The notes below the pieces were generated by a model. The model was given only the letters and a program-made list of their open reading frames with translations. It had not been told where the DNA came from and made no database searches. A program made the translations under genes and the position numbers. From an uncultured Clostridia bacterium (GTDB taxonomy: Bacteria; Bacillota; Clostridia; Oscillospirales; Ruminococcaceae), in the NCBI GenBank assembly GCA_947089135.1, contig CAMUJF010000020.1, positions 1 to 49,963 on the forward strand: DNA of 49,963 nt, written 5' to 3'. Positions within the stretch are counted from its first letter, which is position 1. Each line of letters opens with the position of its first letter. Shown here one piece after another: positions 7,625 through 17,043 of the stretch.

Positions 7625-8797
7625 TCAAATGAGTTTTCCGCTGTCTTTCAGAAGCTTGTACAGCGTAGGTTCAAAGGAAAATTCATTCATAAGATTTTTT
7701 ACCTCTTCAAGATATTTTTCTTTTCCCTTTGCAGTATTGCCGCGCTTTACCGCCCGTATCAGGATATTTTTCGGAGTATGCTCGAAGCCGACAAATTCAA
7801 GCAACTGCGTCTTATAGCCGCAGTATTCGAGCAGATTGGCTCTTACCGCGTCCGTACAGAGGGCGGCGGCACGTTCCTTTATAATGCCGTACCGCGTAAA
7901 GAGCGAAAGCCTTTCGGATTTCATCTGACCGTTAAGCTCATGCTGACAGCACGGTACCGAGAATATCATGTCTGCGCCGCGCATGACCGCGTTATGCAGC
8001 GCGTAGTCCGTGGCAGTATCGCAGGCGTGGAGCGTTACCACCATATCGACCTTTCCCTGCTCGGAGGCATTGCCGATGTCCCCAACTTCAAACCGGAGGT
8101 TTTTATAGCCGTATCTTTCCGCGGCGGAATTGCAGTTCCTGATAACGTCCGCTTTAAGGTCAAGACCCAGCATTTCCGTTTCGATTCCGAGTATTTCCGT
8201 GAAGTAATGATACAGCACAAATGTCAGGTAAGACTTTCCGCAGCCGAAGTCTATGACCTTCAAAGACTTGCCGCCCTTTTCAAAGCCGCGCTCCTTCAGG
8301 GCGTCGCCGACAATTTCAGCGAAACGGTTTATCTGGCGGAATTTTCCGTACATAGGTTTTGAAACCTTGCCGTCCTTGGTAAAAACGCCCATATCCACCA
8401 GCGCGGGAAATGGCTTGTCCTCAGAGATAATATAGTTTTTCGCCTTATTATGGGACAGTTCCGCTTTTGGAGCGGAACCCTGCACACGCTTTTTATTAAG
8501 CGAGACCGCTCCTTTTTTAGATACCATAAGATTATATTCAAACGTATTTCCCCATGAATTGAGCTGCTTCCAGCCCTGCTCCAAAAGCTTTCCGCAAAAG
8601 TCTTCCGCAGCTTCGGAGTTTGGCAGGTTTTCGTGAAAGACCTGCTTTTCCGTGTATTTTTCCGCCTGATAACCGCGCTCCTTTTTCAGCAGGTTTATTT
8701 TGACATATTCGCAGTCTTTGGGCGGTTTGCTGACAACTATCTTAAATGGACTGTCCGCTCCAAAAATATTATTGATATATGATGAAAATTCGTTCAT
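7625..8797 (-). CDS. Class I SAM-dependent methyltransferase (Methyltransf_32/METTL25-like)
   Basis: A 390-residue protein. The N-terminal ~150 residues are an accessory region with KxxRGYQAEKYTEKQVFHEN and KPFPALVDMGVFTKDGKV. The SAM-binding domain starts near 180 with VIDFGCGKSYLTFVLYHYF (motif I), then LGLDLKADVI (motif II), GDIGNA, and VTLHACDTATDYAL, followed by SVPCCQHEL. The DFGCGKSYL...LHACDTATD...CCQHEL set matches a family of putative RNA or protein methyltransferases that includes METTL25/GSTCD-type proteins in eukaryotes. Substrate unknown. It stands alone between guaB and the exporter operon, so the context gives no hint. The ribosome-binding site is weak (GGAAA). Confidence 0.75.
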   Translation of the reverse strand: MNEFSSYINNIFGADSPFKIVVSKPPKDCEYVKINLLKKERGYQAEKYTEKQVFHENLPNSEAAEDFCGKLLEQGWKQLNSWGNTFEYNLMVSKKGAVSLNKKRVQGSAPKAELSHNKAKNYIISEDKPFPALVDMGVFTKDGKVSKPMYGKFRQINRFAEIVGDALKERGFEKGGKSLKVIDFGCGKSYLTFVLYHYFTEILGIETEMLGLDLKADVIRNCNSAAERYGYKNLRFEVGDIGNASEQGKVDMVVTLHACDTATDYALHNAVMRGADMIFSVPCCQHELNGQMKSERLSLFTRYGIIKERAAALCTDAVRANLLEYCGYKTQLLEFVGFEHTPKNILIRAVKRGNTAKGKEKYLEEVKNLMNEFSFEPTLYKLLKDSGKLI

Positions 8798-8901
8798 ATT
8801 TATTGTTATTTCCGCAGCAGGGAAATGCGTCCTCCTTTCAGGCGGGAACTTGCAGTCCTGACGCTTTCAGCGTTCACGGCCGCAGCGGATATGCTTATAT
8901 T

Positions 8902-8942
8902 TTATTCGTATACCGCATCTATATAACGCGGTATACGAATAA
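8902..8942. repeat. Perfect 15-bp inverted repeat between the exporter operon and the methyltransferase
   Basis: TTATTCGTATACCGC (8902-8916), 11-base loop, GCGGTATACGAATAA (8928-8942). An outer partial pairing (ATGCTTA/TAAGCAT) extends it. No T run follows on either strand, so it is not a standard intrinsic terminator. It could be an operator, a Rho-independent structure of weak type, or a short dispersed repeat. Confidence 0.6.
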
Positions 8943-8980
8943 GCATCTTGAAATATAAAGCTGTGACGGCGAATCCCTTA

Positions 8981-10246
8981 TTACTCGTACCTCAAAGCCT
9001 CGATAGGATCAAGCTTTGCAGCGCGGTTTGCAGGGTAGTACCCGAAGAAAATTCCAATTGCCATTGAGAAAGATACCGCAAGCACCATTGCTCCCGCCGA
9101 CGGAGGAGCAACCGTTCCGACGATGATTCCCGCAACGTTTCCAAGCAGGATACCGCCGATGATCCCGATAAACCCGCCTATAAGACATATAATTATGGAC
9201 TCAATGATAAACTGGCTGCGTATCGCCGAGTTGGGCGCGCCCAACGCCTTGCGGACTCCTATCTCGCGGGTACGCTCCGTTACCGACACGAGCATGATGT
9301 TCATAACGCCTATACCGCCTACGATAAGGGAAATTCCCGCAATTATGGAGATTACCATGGAAACTATTCCCATAACCTGATCCATCATTGCCATTTCGGC
9401 TTCACCCGTCATATAGCGTATCTGGATACTGTCGTTGTCGCGGTAAAAGCGGCTGTTCATGTAGTCGCGGACTCTTTCGCAGAAATCCGTCGGGTTTACG
9501 CCGTCGTTTACCAAAGCGTAGTATGCAAAGAAAGTCTCCTCGCTTCTGCCGTATATTTTTGTCAGCGCCCTGTAGGGAACGTAAATATCAGTAGACCAGT
9601 CCTCAGCCGTTGTGTTAAGAGAGTTCATTGCGCTCATCATAGCAGTCATTTTCGTTTCAAAAACACCGATAACAGTAAAATCGTAGCTTTGTCCCAAAAA
9701 TTTTACCGAAAACCTTTGTCCGAGAGCCTCTTTCACACCGCCGTAAAGCTTTTTCGCCTGCTTTTCACCGATAACGCAGACGTGCGCTCCCTTGGCAAGG
9801 TCTTTGTCGTTTATGTAACGTCCCGCGATCATCTCGTCTGACGTTCTGGAAATGTAGCCCGGGTTTACACCGTTTACGTAAACGTCCAGATCCTCGCGGT
9901 TAAATCTTACCTTTCCGCTCTCGTAACCACCGCTTATTACAATATCCTGAATTTCGTCTGCAAAACGCTTTGATACGTTTTCTATCATTTCCTCGGTTAT
10001 CAGGTCTGAGTCCATATAGTAATCGCGTACATAGTCTGGCTTCATTGATATCTGAAATGCCACAAGCTTCGATCCGCCCTGCGAATTAAGGGTATCGGTG
10101 AGGCTCTTCCGCAGAATGTTGCCCAGCGTGGTTATCATTATAATTGAGCTGATACCGATAATAATACCCAGCATTGTAAGTATGGCTCTCATTTTGTTGG
10201 ACTTCAGAGAGGCAAACGCCATTTTAATGTTTTCAAAAAGATTCAT
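8981..10246 (-). CDS. MacB-type ABC transporter permease
   Basis: A 421-residue permease with the MacB/FtsX architecture. A first membrane segment lies at ~18-42 (MRAILTMLGIIIGISSIIMITTLG), followed by a ~240-residue extracytoplasmic MacB_PCD domain. Three C-terminal membrane segments follow (~285-410), starting with the REIGVRKALGAP coupling motif. Such permeases act as mechanotransmitters that drive substrate extrusion through an adaptor, without moving it across the membrane themselves. It overlaps the ATPase gene by four bases (ATGA) and is the last gene of an adaptor-ATPase-permease operon. Substrate unknown; antimicrobial peptides or lipid-like toxins are typical for the family. Confidence 0.9.
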   Translation of the reverse strand: MNLFENIKMAFASLKSNKMRAILTMLGIIIGISSIIMITTLGNILRKSLTDTLNSQGGSKLVAFQISMKPDYVRDYYMDSDLITEEMIENVSKRFADEIQDIVISGGYESGKVRFNREDLDVYVNGVNPGYISRTSDEMIAGRYINDKDLAKGAHVCVIGEKQAKKLYGGVKEALGQRFSVKFLGQSYDFTVIGVFETKMTAMMSAMNSLNTTAEDWSTDIYVPYRALTKIYGRSEETFFAYYALVNDGVNPTDFCERVRDYMNSRFYRDNDSIQIRYMTGEAEMAMMDQVMGIVSMVISIIAGISLIVGGIGVMNIMLVSVTERTREIGVRKALGAPNSAIRSQFIIESIIICLIGGFIGIIGGILLGNVAGIIVGTVAPPSAGAMVLAVSFSMAIGIFFGYYPANRAAKLDPIEALRYE

Positions 10247-10968
10247 TCGGCATTCCCTCCGTTCTGTTCGTTCAGTATTCTGTCTCCCACGATAGAACCG
10301 TCCGAAAGAGTGATAACTCTGTCGGTCTCCTCGGCAAGATCGGGGTTATGAGTGATAAGTACGATAGTCTTGCCCTGCTCCTTGTGCAGCTTGTGGAAGA
10401 TGTCCATAACAAGACGTCCCGTTTTGGAGTCCAGCGCACCGGTAGGCTCGTCGGCAAGGATTATTGCAGGATCGTTAGCCATTGCCCTTGCTATAGCAAC
10501 TCTCTGCTTCTGACCTCCGGAAAGCTCGTTGGGCATATGTCCCGCTCTGTCGGACATCTCAACCAGTTCGAGGAGCTCTTTCGCCCGCCGTGAACGCTCC
10601 CGTGAGGAAACTCCCGCGTACAGCATGGGAAGCTCAACATTTTTCAGCGCGGACGTTCTTGCGATAAGATTAAAGGTCTGGAAAACAAATCCTATTTTTC
10701 TGTTGCGTATGCTTGAAAGCTCGTTGTCGTCTATTTGGGTAATATCTATGCCGTCGAGACTGTAGTGTCCCGCGGTCTGCCTGTCAAGAGCGCCCACAAT
10801 GTTCATCAGGGTGGATTTGCCCGAACCCGACGCGCCCACTATGGAAACGAACTGTCCCTCAGGAACGGAAATATTCAGTCCGTGAAGTATTTCCAACTCG
10901 TTGGGAGTACCGATATAGAAGCTCTTAACAATGCCTTTCATATCAATGATCGTTTTACTCATGCTCAT
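10243..10968 (-). CDS. MacB/LolD-type ABC transporter ATPase
   Basis: A 241-residue nucleotide-binding subunit. Walker A is GASGSGKST (~43-51), the Q-loop FVFQTFNLI, the signature LSGGQKQRVAIARA, Walker B IILADEPTGALD and the switch His in LITHNP. All catalytic residues are present. The FxTFNLIxRxSALxNVELPMxYAGV stretch is typical of the MacB/LolD/YknY class, matching the permease next to it. It lies five bases after the adaptor gene and overlaps the permease by four, so the three are translated as a unit. Confidence 0.93.
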   Translation of the reverse strand: MSMSKTIIDMKGIVKSFYIGTPNELEILHGLNISVPEGQFVSIVGASGSGKSTLMNIVGALDRQTAGHYSLDGIDITQIDDNELSSIRNRKIGFVFQTFNLIARTSALKNVELPMLYAGVSSRERSRRAKELLELVEMSDRAGHMPNELSGGQKQRVAIARAMANDPAIILADEPTGALDSKTGRLVMDIFHKLHKEQGKTIVLITHNPDLAEETDRVITLSDGSIVGDRILNEQNGGNAE

Positions 10969-10973
10969 GTCAC

Positions 10974-12839
10974 CTACTCTGCCGATGTTTCGCTGCCGTT
11001 TGTATCGGCAGCTGCGGACTCTTCGTTTATCATAACGACCGCTCCGTCGGAAAGCAGGGTCGTATCTGTGAGAACAAGCATACCCTCTTTAAGCTCGCTT
11101 GAGATCACTTCTATCTCGTAATCCGTTTCCAGACCTATCTGAACGGGAATAAGCCTTGCTCTCCATATGCCTTCCCCGCCTTTTTCCGCTATATAGACCG
11201 CGTCGTTTCCGTCCTCGTCTGTTGTAATAGAATCGTATGTGACCGTAAGAACGTTTTCCTTGCGCTCGCTGACAATATCGACTTTTGCGCTCATTCCCAC
11301 GCGGAGCTTGCCGTCCTCGCCGTCCACTTCGGTCTCGATCTTGTAGTTTACGCCTGTATTCGACGCGGAAGCGTCCGACGTGGGAGCAACGGTGATCACC
11401 TTTCCGCCGTACTCCGCGCCGTCAAGAGCGTCGCATCTTACAGTGGCGTTCATACCCTCGTTTACGTATGTAATGTCATACTCTCCAACGTAAGAGCTTA
11501 TCCTCAGATCGTCAAGGTCTTCAATAACGAACAGTGGACCCTCCGCTATAAGACCCTCCTCTGCGCGGACAGAAGTTATAATGCCGTCGCATGGAGCGGT
11601 TATTACAGCGTATTCGAGCTTTTCCTTAAGATTCTGGAGGATTATCACCTGAGGATCGTTGAGTCCCGAAATGGTGCGCTGCTGCTCCGCCTGCTTTTTC
11701 AGTGAGGACAGCTCGGATTCCACCTGCTTTACTGCGTTTTCATAGTCATTTTTAGCGGTTTCGAGAGCGTCCTCAGCATTTTTAACCGCAATTCCGTAGC
11801 TTTCCTCGGTATCGCTGCTCTGGTTTTTGATGTTTTCCAGATCGGTAACAGCCTTGTCATATGCCATTTGAGCGTTTTCCATGGCGATCTCCGCGCTGTC
11901 CCTTGCCGCCTCGAGACCCTCTGTCAAAGATTCGAGCTGATTTTCAGCGGTCTCTATTTGCTTTTTGAGGTTATCCTCGTCATATTTGCTTTTAATAGTT
12001 TCATACTCCTGTTTTGCGGCAGCGTAGGCTTCCTGAAGCTCTTCAAGGTTTGTCTGATTTACCTCAATACTCTCTTTTGCTAAGGTGTATTCCTCCTTCG
12101 CTTTTTTGTACCTTGATAAAGAGTTTTCAAGCTCAACGTTATAGAGACTTCTCTGCACGATCTTAAGATACTCTTTATATTCATCGATCGAATCATATAC
12201 CGCTCTTATATTAGCGGGATAATTTTCAGGTTCAAGCTCTTTTACAGCCTTATCGTAAGCTTTCACTGCATTGTCATAGTTAGCCTTTGCACTCTCCACG
12301 TTTGCTTCCGCGGACTGAATGTTCACCGGCAGCGACGAGCTCAGTCCGAGCTTTTCCTGACGCTTTGCGTCCTCGAGAGCCTTTTCAGCCTGGTCGATAC
12401 CCTTTTGCGCGCTGACCAAAACAGAGTTTTCCCCGCTTTGGTACTTTTCCAAAGCTTCGGTATAACGCTCCTCCGCTTCGGAAAGATTGTAGTCGGAATT
12501 TACTCCGCTGTTTTCAACGGAAGTCTGCTGCTGAAGTATCTGCTGCTGGAGGTCGTCGGTATTTATGGTGCAGAGCACGTCGCCCTTTTTCACGGAATCG
12601 CCCACGGAAACGCTTACGGTTTCAACAGGATATACCAACTTAGAGTATACCTTTCTGCTTTCAGCGCTCTGAACCGTTCCGCTTACTGAAATGGTGTTTT
12701 CCAGCGTTTTAAGCTGTATTTCGGAGGTTTCCGCATAAGATACCGACGAAGCTGAGCTGCTCAGCGCGGCGACAGCTGCTCCAATTGCGGCGATTCCCGC
12801 AATTATCGAAACAGGAATGATTATCTTTCTTGCTTTCAT
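10974..12839 (-). CDS. Membrane-fusion (HlyD/MacA-like) adaptor protein with a long coiled-coil hairpin
   Basis: A 621-residue membrane-anchored adaptor. One N-terminal membrane segment lies at ~7-30 (IIPVSIIAGIAAIGAAVAAL). A beta-barrel/lipoyl half follows (VSGTVQSAESRKVYSKL, VKKGDVLCTINTDDL). Residues ~95-395 are a very long antiparallel coiled coil rich in E, K, A and Q, then the second lipoyl half (VITAPCDGIITSVRAEEG) and the beta-barrel domain. In a Gram-positive this corresponds to YknX-type adaptors. The coiled coil is longer than the ~100 residues usual in MacA, which explains the length. First gene of the operon, behind two tandem promoters. Confidence 0.88.
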   Translation of the reverse strand: MKARKIIIPVSIIAGIAAIGAAVAALSSSASSVSYAETSEIQLKTLENTISVSGTVQSAESRKVYSKLVYPVETVSVSVGDSVKKGDVLCTINTDDLQQQILQQQTSVENSGVNSDYNLSEAEERYTEALEKYQSGENSVLVSAQKGIDQAEKALEDAKRQEKLGLSSSLPVNIQSAEANVESAKANYDNAVKAYDKAVKELEPENYPANIRAVYDSIDEYKEYLKIVQRSLYNVELENSLSRYKKAKEEYTLAKESIEVNQTNLEELQEAYAAAKQEYETIKSKYDEDNLKKQIETAENQLESLTEGLEAARDSAEIAMENAQMAYDKAVTDLENIKNQSSDTEESYGIAVKNAEDALETAKNDYENAVKQVESELSSLKKQAEQQRTISGLNDPQVIILQNLKEKLEYAVITAPCDGIITSVRAEEGLIAEGPLFVIEDLDDLRISSYVGEYDITYVNEGMNATVRCDALDGAEYGGKVITVAPTSDASASNTGVNYKIETEVDGEDGKLRVGMSAKVDIVSERKENVLTVTYDSITTDEDGNDAVYIAEKGGEGIWRARLIPVQIGLETDYEIEVISSELKEGMLVLTDTTLLSDGAVVMINEESAAADTNGSETSAE

Positions 12840-12883
12840 AATGTTTATCCTTTCTTTATTTGGAGTTTAATATTATACATAAT

Positions 12884-12912
12884 ATAATATCATATAACTT
12901 TTGAGTTGTCAA
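12884..12912 (-). promoter_or_regulatory. Proximal promoter of the adaptor-ATPase-permease operon
   Basis: Minus strand: TTGACA (12907-12912), 17-base spacer, TATTAT (12884-12889). Confidence 0.65.
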
Positions 12913-12950
12913 GAGCTTTTTGCAAATTTCTGTATTAATCGTCTAATACA

Positions 12951-12979
12951 ATTATACAATCGGCATTTATAAAAGTCAA
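12951..12979 (-). promoter_or_regulatory. Distal promoter of the adaptor-ATPase-permease operon
   Basis: Minus strand: TTGACT (12974-12979), 17-base spacer, TATAAT (12951-12956). Together with the proximal site this gives the operon two tandem sigma-A-like promoters. Confidence 0.65.
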
Positions 12980-13057
12980 TTGGAATATCTGTACAAATCT
13001 TATAATATGAGCAAGACAAAAATGTGCAAATTAACTTGCCAATGTTTCCTGCATTTG

Positions 13058-13095
13058 AAAAAAATCCGAAGCGGTACTATTGTACAGCTTCGGAT
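13058..13095 (-). terminator. Terminator of the heterodimeric ABC exporter operon
   Basis: Minus strand: ATCCGAAGC, 14-base loop, GCTTCGGAT, then a run of T (13058-13063). Perfect 9-bp stem, seven bases after the stop of the preceding gene. Confidence 0.85.
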
Positions 13096-13101
13096 ATAAA
13101 C

Positions 13102-15015
13102 TTATTCCAACTCGAACGCTCCCGTATAGAGCCTATAGTACTGCCCTTTTTCGGCAATAAGCTTTTCATGGCTTCCGCGCTCGATAATGCGTCCCTGCTC
13201 CAGAACCATTATCACATCGGAATTTTTTACCGTAGAAAGTCTATGTGCGATAACGAAAACTGTTCTGCCTTTCATAAGAGCGTCCATGCCTCTCTGAACC
13301 ACAGCCTCGGTGTGGGTATCTATGGAAGACGTTGCCTCGTCCAGAATCATAACTGGGGAATCCGCAACTGCCGCGCGGCTTATCGCAAGAAGCTGCCGCT
13401 GTCCCTGTGAGAGATTGCTTCCGTTTTCGGTAAGTTCGGTATTGTAGCCTTTCGGCAGACGCGTGATAAAGTCGTGAGCGCCCGCAAGCTTAGCCGCCGC
13501 AACGCAGTCCTCGTCGGAAGCGTCGAGACGTCCGTAGCGGATATTGTCCATGACAGTACCTGTGAACAGGTTGGTGTCCTGAAGAACTATTCCCAACGAG
13601 CGGCGCAGATCAGCCTTTTTGATCTTGTTGATGTTTATGCCGTCATAGCGTATCTTACCGTCCGCAATGTCGTAGAAACGGTTCAGCAGGTTGGTAATAG
13701 TGGTTTTTCCTGCTCCTGTCGCGCCGACAAAGGCAACTTTCTGACCCGGTTCAGCATACAGCGTAACGTTGTGCAGAACGGTCTTGTTTTCCTCGTAGCC
13801 GAAATCCACGTCGTCCAAAACAACATCGCCGCAGAGCTTTGTGTAGGTAACGGAACCGTCAGCCTGATGAGGGTGCTTCCAAGCCCACATTCCGGTGCGT
13901 TCGGTACATTCGGTAATGACGCCGTTTTCCTCACGGGCATTTACCAAAGTAACGTAGCCGTCGTCTACCTCAGGCTCACGGTCGATGATGTCGAAAATAC
14001 GCTCTGTGCCCGCAAGACCCATAATTACCGAGTTTATCTGGTGAGATACCTGACCGATATTTCCCGCAAACTGCTTTGTCATGTTAAGGAAAGGCACCAC
14101 AACGCTTATGCTTATAGCCATTCCGGAAATGCTCAGGTTGGGCACGTTGTTAAGGTACAGAAAACCGCCGACGATTGCTACAGCAACGTACAGAACGTTT
14201 CCTATGTTGTTGAGGATAGGACCGAGAATGTTAGCGTACTTGTTGGCTTTTTCCGATTCGCGGAAAAGCTCGTCGTTAATGCGGTCGAAGTCGGCCTTGC
14301 TCTCCTCCTCGTGGCAGAACACCTTAACGACTTTCTGACCGTTCATGATCTCCTCAATGTAGCCCTCTTCCTTTCCGAGAGCTATCTGCTGACTTACAAA
14401 GTACCGCGCCGAACCGCCGCCGACTTTTTTTGTAACAAGGAGCATTATCGCCACGCCCGCAAGCACAACAATTGAAAGCCATACGCAGAAGTACAGCATT
14501 ATAAAAAAGATCGTAACGACCGTCACCGCCGAAATAAGAAGCTGGGGAAAGCTCTGGGAAACCATCTGGCGGAGAGTGTCGATATCGTTGGTATAGTGGC
14601 TCATGATATCACCGTGATTGTTTGTGTCAAAGAACTTAACAGGAAGATTCTGCATATTGTTGAACATCTTGACGCGCAGCTTTTTAAGAGTACCCTGAGT
14701 TATGACCGCCATCGTCTGATTGTAAATAAAGCCTGAGGTAAGGGACAGCACGTAAAACACCGCCAGTATCAACACGGAACTTATGATAGCGTTGCCAACG
14801 GTCTCCCAGACCGCTCCGCTGTTCCAGCTTTCCTCAACGGAGGAAATAACTTTCTGCATAAACACCGCAGGAATGGAGCTTACAACGGCGTTGAAGATTA
14901 TGCACGCAAGGGTCAGCGGCATAAGCACAGGATAGAAGCCGAACAATGTCTTTATCAGTCTGCCTGCCGTTCCCTTTTTTACCTTTACGGGACCTTTTTT
15001 CATTTCCTTGCTCAT
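13102..15015 (-). CDS. ABC exporter half-transporter with consensus ATPase site
   Basis: A 637-residue type IV ABC exporter subunit. A six-helix membrane domain covers ~25-340 and includes the NxxxLPVKFFDTNNHGDIMSHYTNDIDTLRQ coupling region. The nucleotide-binding domain covers ~395-630: Walker A GATGAGKTT, Q-loop VLQDTNLFTGTV, signature LSQGQRQLLAI, Walker B VMILDEATSSID with the catalytic Glu, and switch His in AHRLST. It carries a ~50-residue insertion between the domains (TECTERTGMWAWKHPHQADG), typical of the larger partner in such pairs. It overlaps the upstream partner by four bases. Probably multidrug or lipid/peptide export; substrate cannot be read from sequence. Confidence 0.92.
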   Translation of the reverse strand: MSKEMKKGPVKVKKGTAGRLIKTLFGFYPVLMPLTLACIIFNAVVSSIPAVFMQKVISSVEESWNSGAVWETVGNAIISSVLILAVFYVLSLTSGFIYNQTMAVITQGTLKKLRVKMFNNMQNLPVKFFDTNNHGDIMSHYTNDIDTLRQMVSQSFPQLLISAVTVVTIFFIMLYFCVWLSIVVLAGVAIMLLVTKKVGGGSARYFVSQQIALGKEEGYIEEIMNGQKVVKVFCHEEESKADFDRINDELFRESEKANKYANILGPILNNIGNVLYVAVAIVGGFLYLNNVPNLSISGMAISISVVVPFLNMTKQFAGNIGQVSHQINSVIMGLAGTERIFDIIDREPEVDDGYVTLVNAREENGVITECTERTGMWAWKHPHQADGSVTYTKLCGDVVLDDVDFGYEENKTVLHNVTLYAEPGQKVAFVGATGAGKTTITNLLNRFYDIADGKIRYDGININKIKKADLRRSLGIVLQDTNLFTGTVMDNIRYGRLDASDEDCVAAAKLAGAHDFITRLPKGYNTELTENGSNLSQGQRQLLAISRAAVADSPVMILDEATSSIDTHTEAVVQRGMDALMKGRTVFVIAHRLSTVKNSDVIMVLEQGRIIERGSHEKLIAEKGQYYRLYTGAFELE

Positions 15016-16760
15016 TCTTCATCGCCTCCCGTCTTATTCTGGAGCATATACAGGTCTTTATATATCTCGTTGGTTTTAAGCAGCTCGTCGTGAGTACCCG
15101 CAGCGCTTACAGTACCGCCCTCCATAACGATTATCATGTCCGCGTCCTGCACGGAGGATATTCTTTGAGCGATAATGAATTTCGTGGTTTCGGGGATAAA
15201 GTCCCGCATAGCCTTTCTTATAAGAGCGTCGGTCTTGGTATCCACCGCGCTGGTGGAGTCGTCCATAATAAGTATTTTAGGCTTTTTCAGCAATGCCCGC
15301 GCGATACAGAGACGCTGCTTCTGTCCGCCGGAAACGTTGGCTCCCCCTTGCTCGATGTAGGTATCATAACCGTTAGGGAAACGGGTTATGAACTCGTCCG
15401 CCTGCGAAAGCTTGCAGGCTTCTATCATTTCCTCGTCGGTGGCCTCCTTGTTGCCCCAGCGGAGGTTTTCTTTTATAGTACCAGAAAAAAGAATATTTTT
15501 CTGAAGCACCACCGCTACCTGATTTCTGAGAGTCTCAAGGTCGTATTCGCGCACGTCCCTGCCTCCTACCTTTACAGAACCGCTCGTTACGTCGTACAGC
15601 CTTGAAATAAGCTGAACCAGCGAGGATTTTGAAGATCCTGTACCGCCGATTATACCCACTGTCTGACCAGATTTAATGTGCAGATCAATGTCCGCAAGAG
15701 TCATTCTCTCGGCGGAAGCTGAGTACTTAAAGCACACGTTGTCAAAGTCAACGGAACCGTCCGCTATCTCATAAACGGGGTTCTCTGGATTGCTTAGCGA
15801 GCTGTTCTCGTCAAGCACCTCAACGATACGCTTGCAGGACTCAAGGGACATGGTTATCATAACGAAAACCATGGATATCATCATCAGGCTCATCAGTATC
15901 ATAAAGCTGTAGGTCAGCAACGCGCTGAACTGTCCCACGTCAAGATCAACGCCTTTTGTAGTAATGATGGTGTACGAACCGAAGGACAGTACAAACACCA
16001 TTACTGAATAAAGGCAGAACTGCATAAGTGGATTATTTATAGCAAGAATTCTTTCTGCCTTTGTGAAATCGCGGCATACGTCCTCTGCCGCCGCGCCGAA
16101 CTTCTGCTTTTCATATTCCTCGCGGACATAAGATTTGACTACCCTTATGCCCTTGATGTTCTCCTGAATGGAGCTGTTAAGGTTATCGTACTTCTTGAAA
16201 ACGCTCCTGAAAAGAGGCATTACCTTATAGCTCACCATAAACAGTCCGAAGCCGAGAATAGGGGCTACTATAAGGAAAATAAACGCCATTTTTCCGCCCA
16301 TGACAAAAGCCATTGTAAATGCGAAAATGAGCATCAGCGGACATCTTATTGCCATTCTTATAATCATCATATATGCCATTTGCACGTTTGTTACGTCGGT
16401 AGTAAGACGGGTAACAAGGGAAGATGTGGAAAATCTGTCAATATTTTCAAATGAAAATCTTTGGATATTGTAGAACATATCCTTGCGGAGATTCCTTGCA
16501 AGACCGCAGGAAGCCGTCGCGCAGGTAGAACCTGCCAATGCGCCGAACATAAGGGACAAACACGCCATTACCACAAGAATAAGACCGTAAGTAACGATCG
16601 TGTTCATATCGCAGCCGTCCTTGATCCTGTTTACCAACTCAGCGATAATAAACGGAATAATGCATTCCATTACCACTTCCAAAGACACAAGAAGCGGTGT
16701 AGCTATTGAAGCTTTCTTGTACTCGCGTATACATCCGGCTATTTTTTTAACCATACGCAT
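15012..16760 (-). CDS. ABC exporter half-transporter with degenerate ATPase site
   Basis: A 582-residue partner of the exporter encoded after it. A six-helix membrane domain (~15-315) precedes a nucleotide-binding domain with Walker A GGTGSSKSSL, signature VSGGQKQRLCI, Walker B ILIMDDSTSAVD and AQRISS. The catalytic Glu is Asp and the switch His is Gln. These are the substitutions that mark the degenerate site of heterodimeric exporters such as BmrCD and TM287/288, where one of the two ATP sites hydrolyses poorly. The true start may be the second ATG (16754), because GAGAGG lies only 4 bases before the first but 9 before the second. First gene of the pair. Confidence 0.92.
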   Translation of the reverse strand: MRMVKKIAGCIREYKKASIATPLLVSLEVVMECIIPFIIAELVNRIKDGCDMNTIVTYGLILVVMACLSLMFGALAGSTCATASCGLARNLRKDMFYNIQRFSFENIDRFSTSSLVTRLTTDVTNVQMAYMMIIRMAIRCPLMLIFAFTMAFVMGGKMAFIFLIVAPILGFGLFMVSYKVMPLFRSVFKKYDNLNSSIQENIKGIRVVKSYVREEYEKQKFGAAAEDVCRDFTKAERILAINNPLMQFCLYSVMVFVLSFGSYTIITTKGVDLDVGQFSALLTYSFMILMSLMMISMVFVMITMSLESCKRIVEVLDENSSLSNPENPVYEIADGSVDFDNVCFKYSASAERMTLADIDLHIKSGQTVGIIGGTGSSKSSLVQLISRLYDVTSGSVKVGGRDVREYDLETLRNQVAVVLQKNILFSGTIKENLRWGNKEATDEEMIEACKLSQADEFITRFPNGYDTYIEQGGANVSGGQKQRLCIARALLKKPKILIMDDSTSAVDTKTDALIRKAMRDFIPETTKFIIAQRISSVQDADMIIVMEGGTVSAAGTHDELLKTNEIYKDLYMLQNKTGGDEE

Positions 16761-16789
16761 TTACCTCTCTTTCATAAAATCACTTTATG

Positions 16790-16818
16790 ATTATAGCACA
16801 TTCTGACAAAAAAGTCAA
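16790..16818 (-). promoter_or_regulatory. Promoter of the heterodimeric ABC exporter
   Basis: Minus strand: TTGACT (16813-16818), 17-base spacer, TATAAT (16790-16795); 35 bases before the start. Confidence 0.75.
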
Positions 16819-16978
16819 AGAAAGTTTGGTGAAATTTTTGTTTTTGGAAAAGACAAGTTTTTGGATTTCCTCCTGCCGAAAATAATATTAAAAGAAGAAA
16901 TGTCCATTTTGCTGCCAAAAGCCGCGGAAATCAATTTTTATTTATATAAATTTGTTTCCGCAAAAGCTCCCGCCGCTA

Positions 16979-17007
16979 TTGCTCTGCGGAAAAATATGTG
17001 CTATAAT
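16979..17007 (+). promoter_or_regulatory. Promoter of the cysteine desulfurase
   Basis: TTGCTC (16979-16984), 17-base spacer, TATAAT (17002-17007). Divergent from the exporter promoter. Confidence 0.65.
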
Positions 17008-17043
17008 AATCATGCTTACCCGATATGAAAGGATCTGATATAA

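Noticed and set aside
13474..14475. A 333-codon open frame on the plus strand
   Set aside because: It lies wholly opposite the ABC exporter gene, which has complete motifs; its translation is cysteine/valine-rich and shows no family features. A shadow frame.
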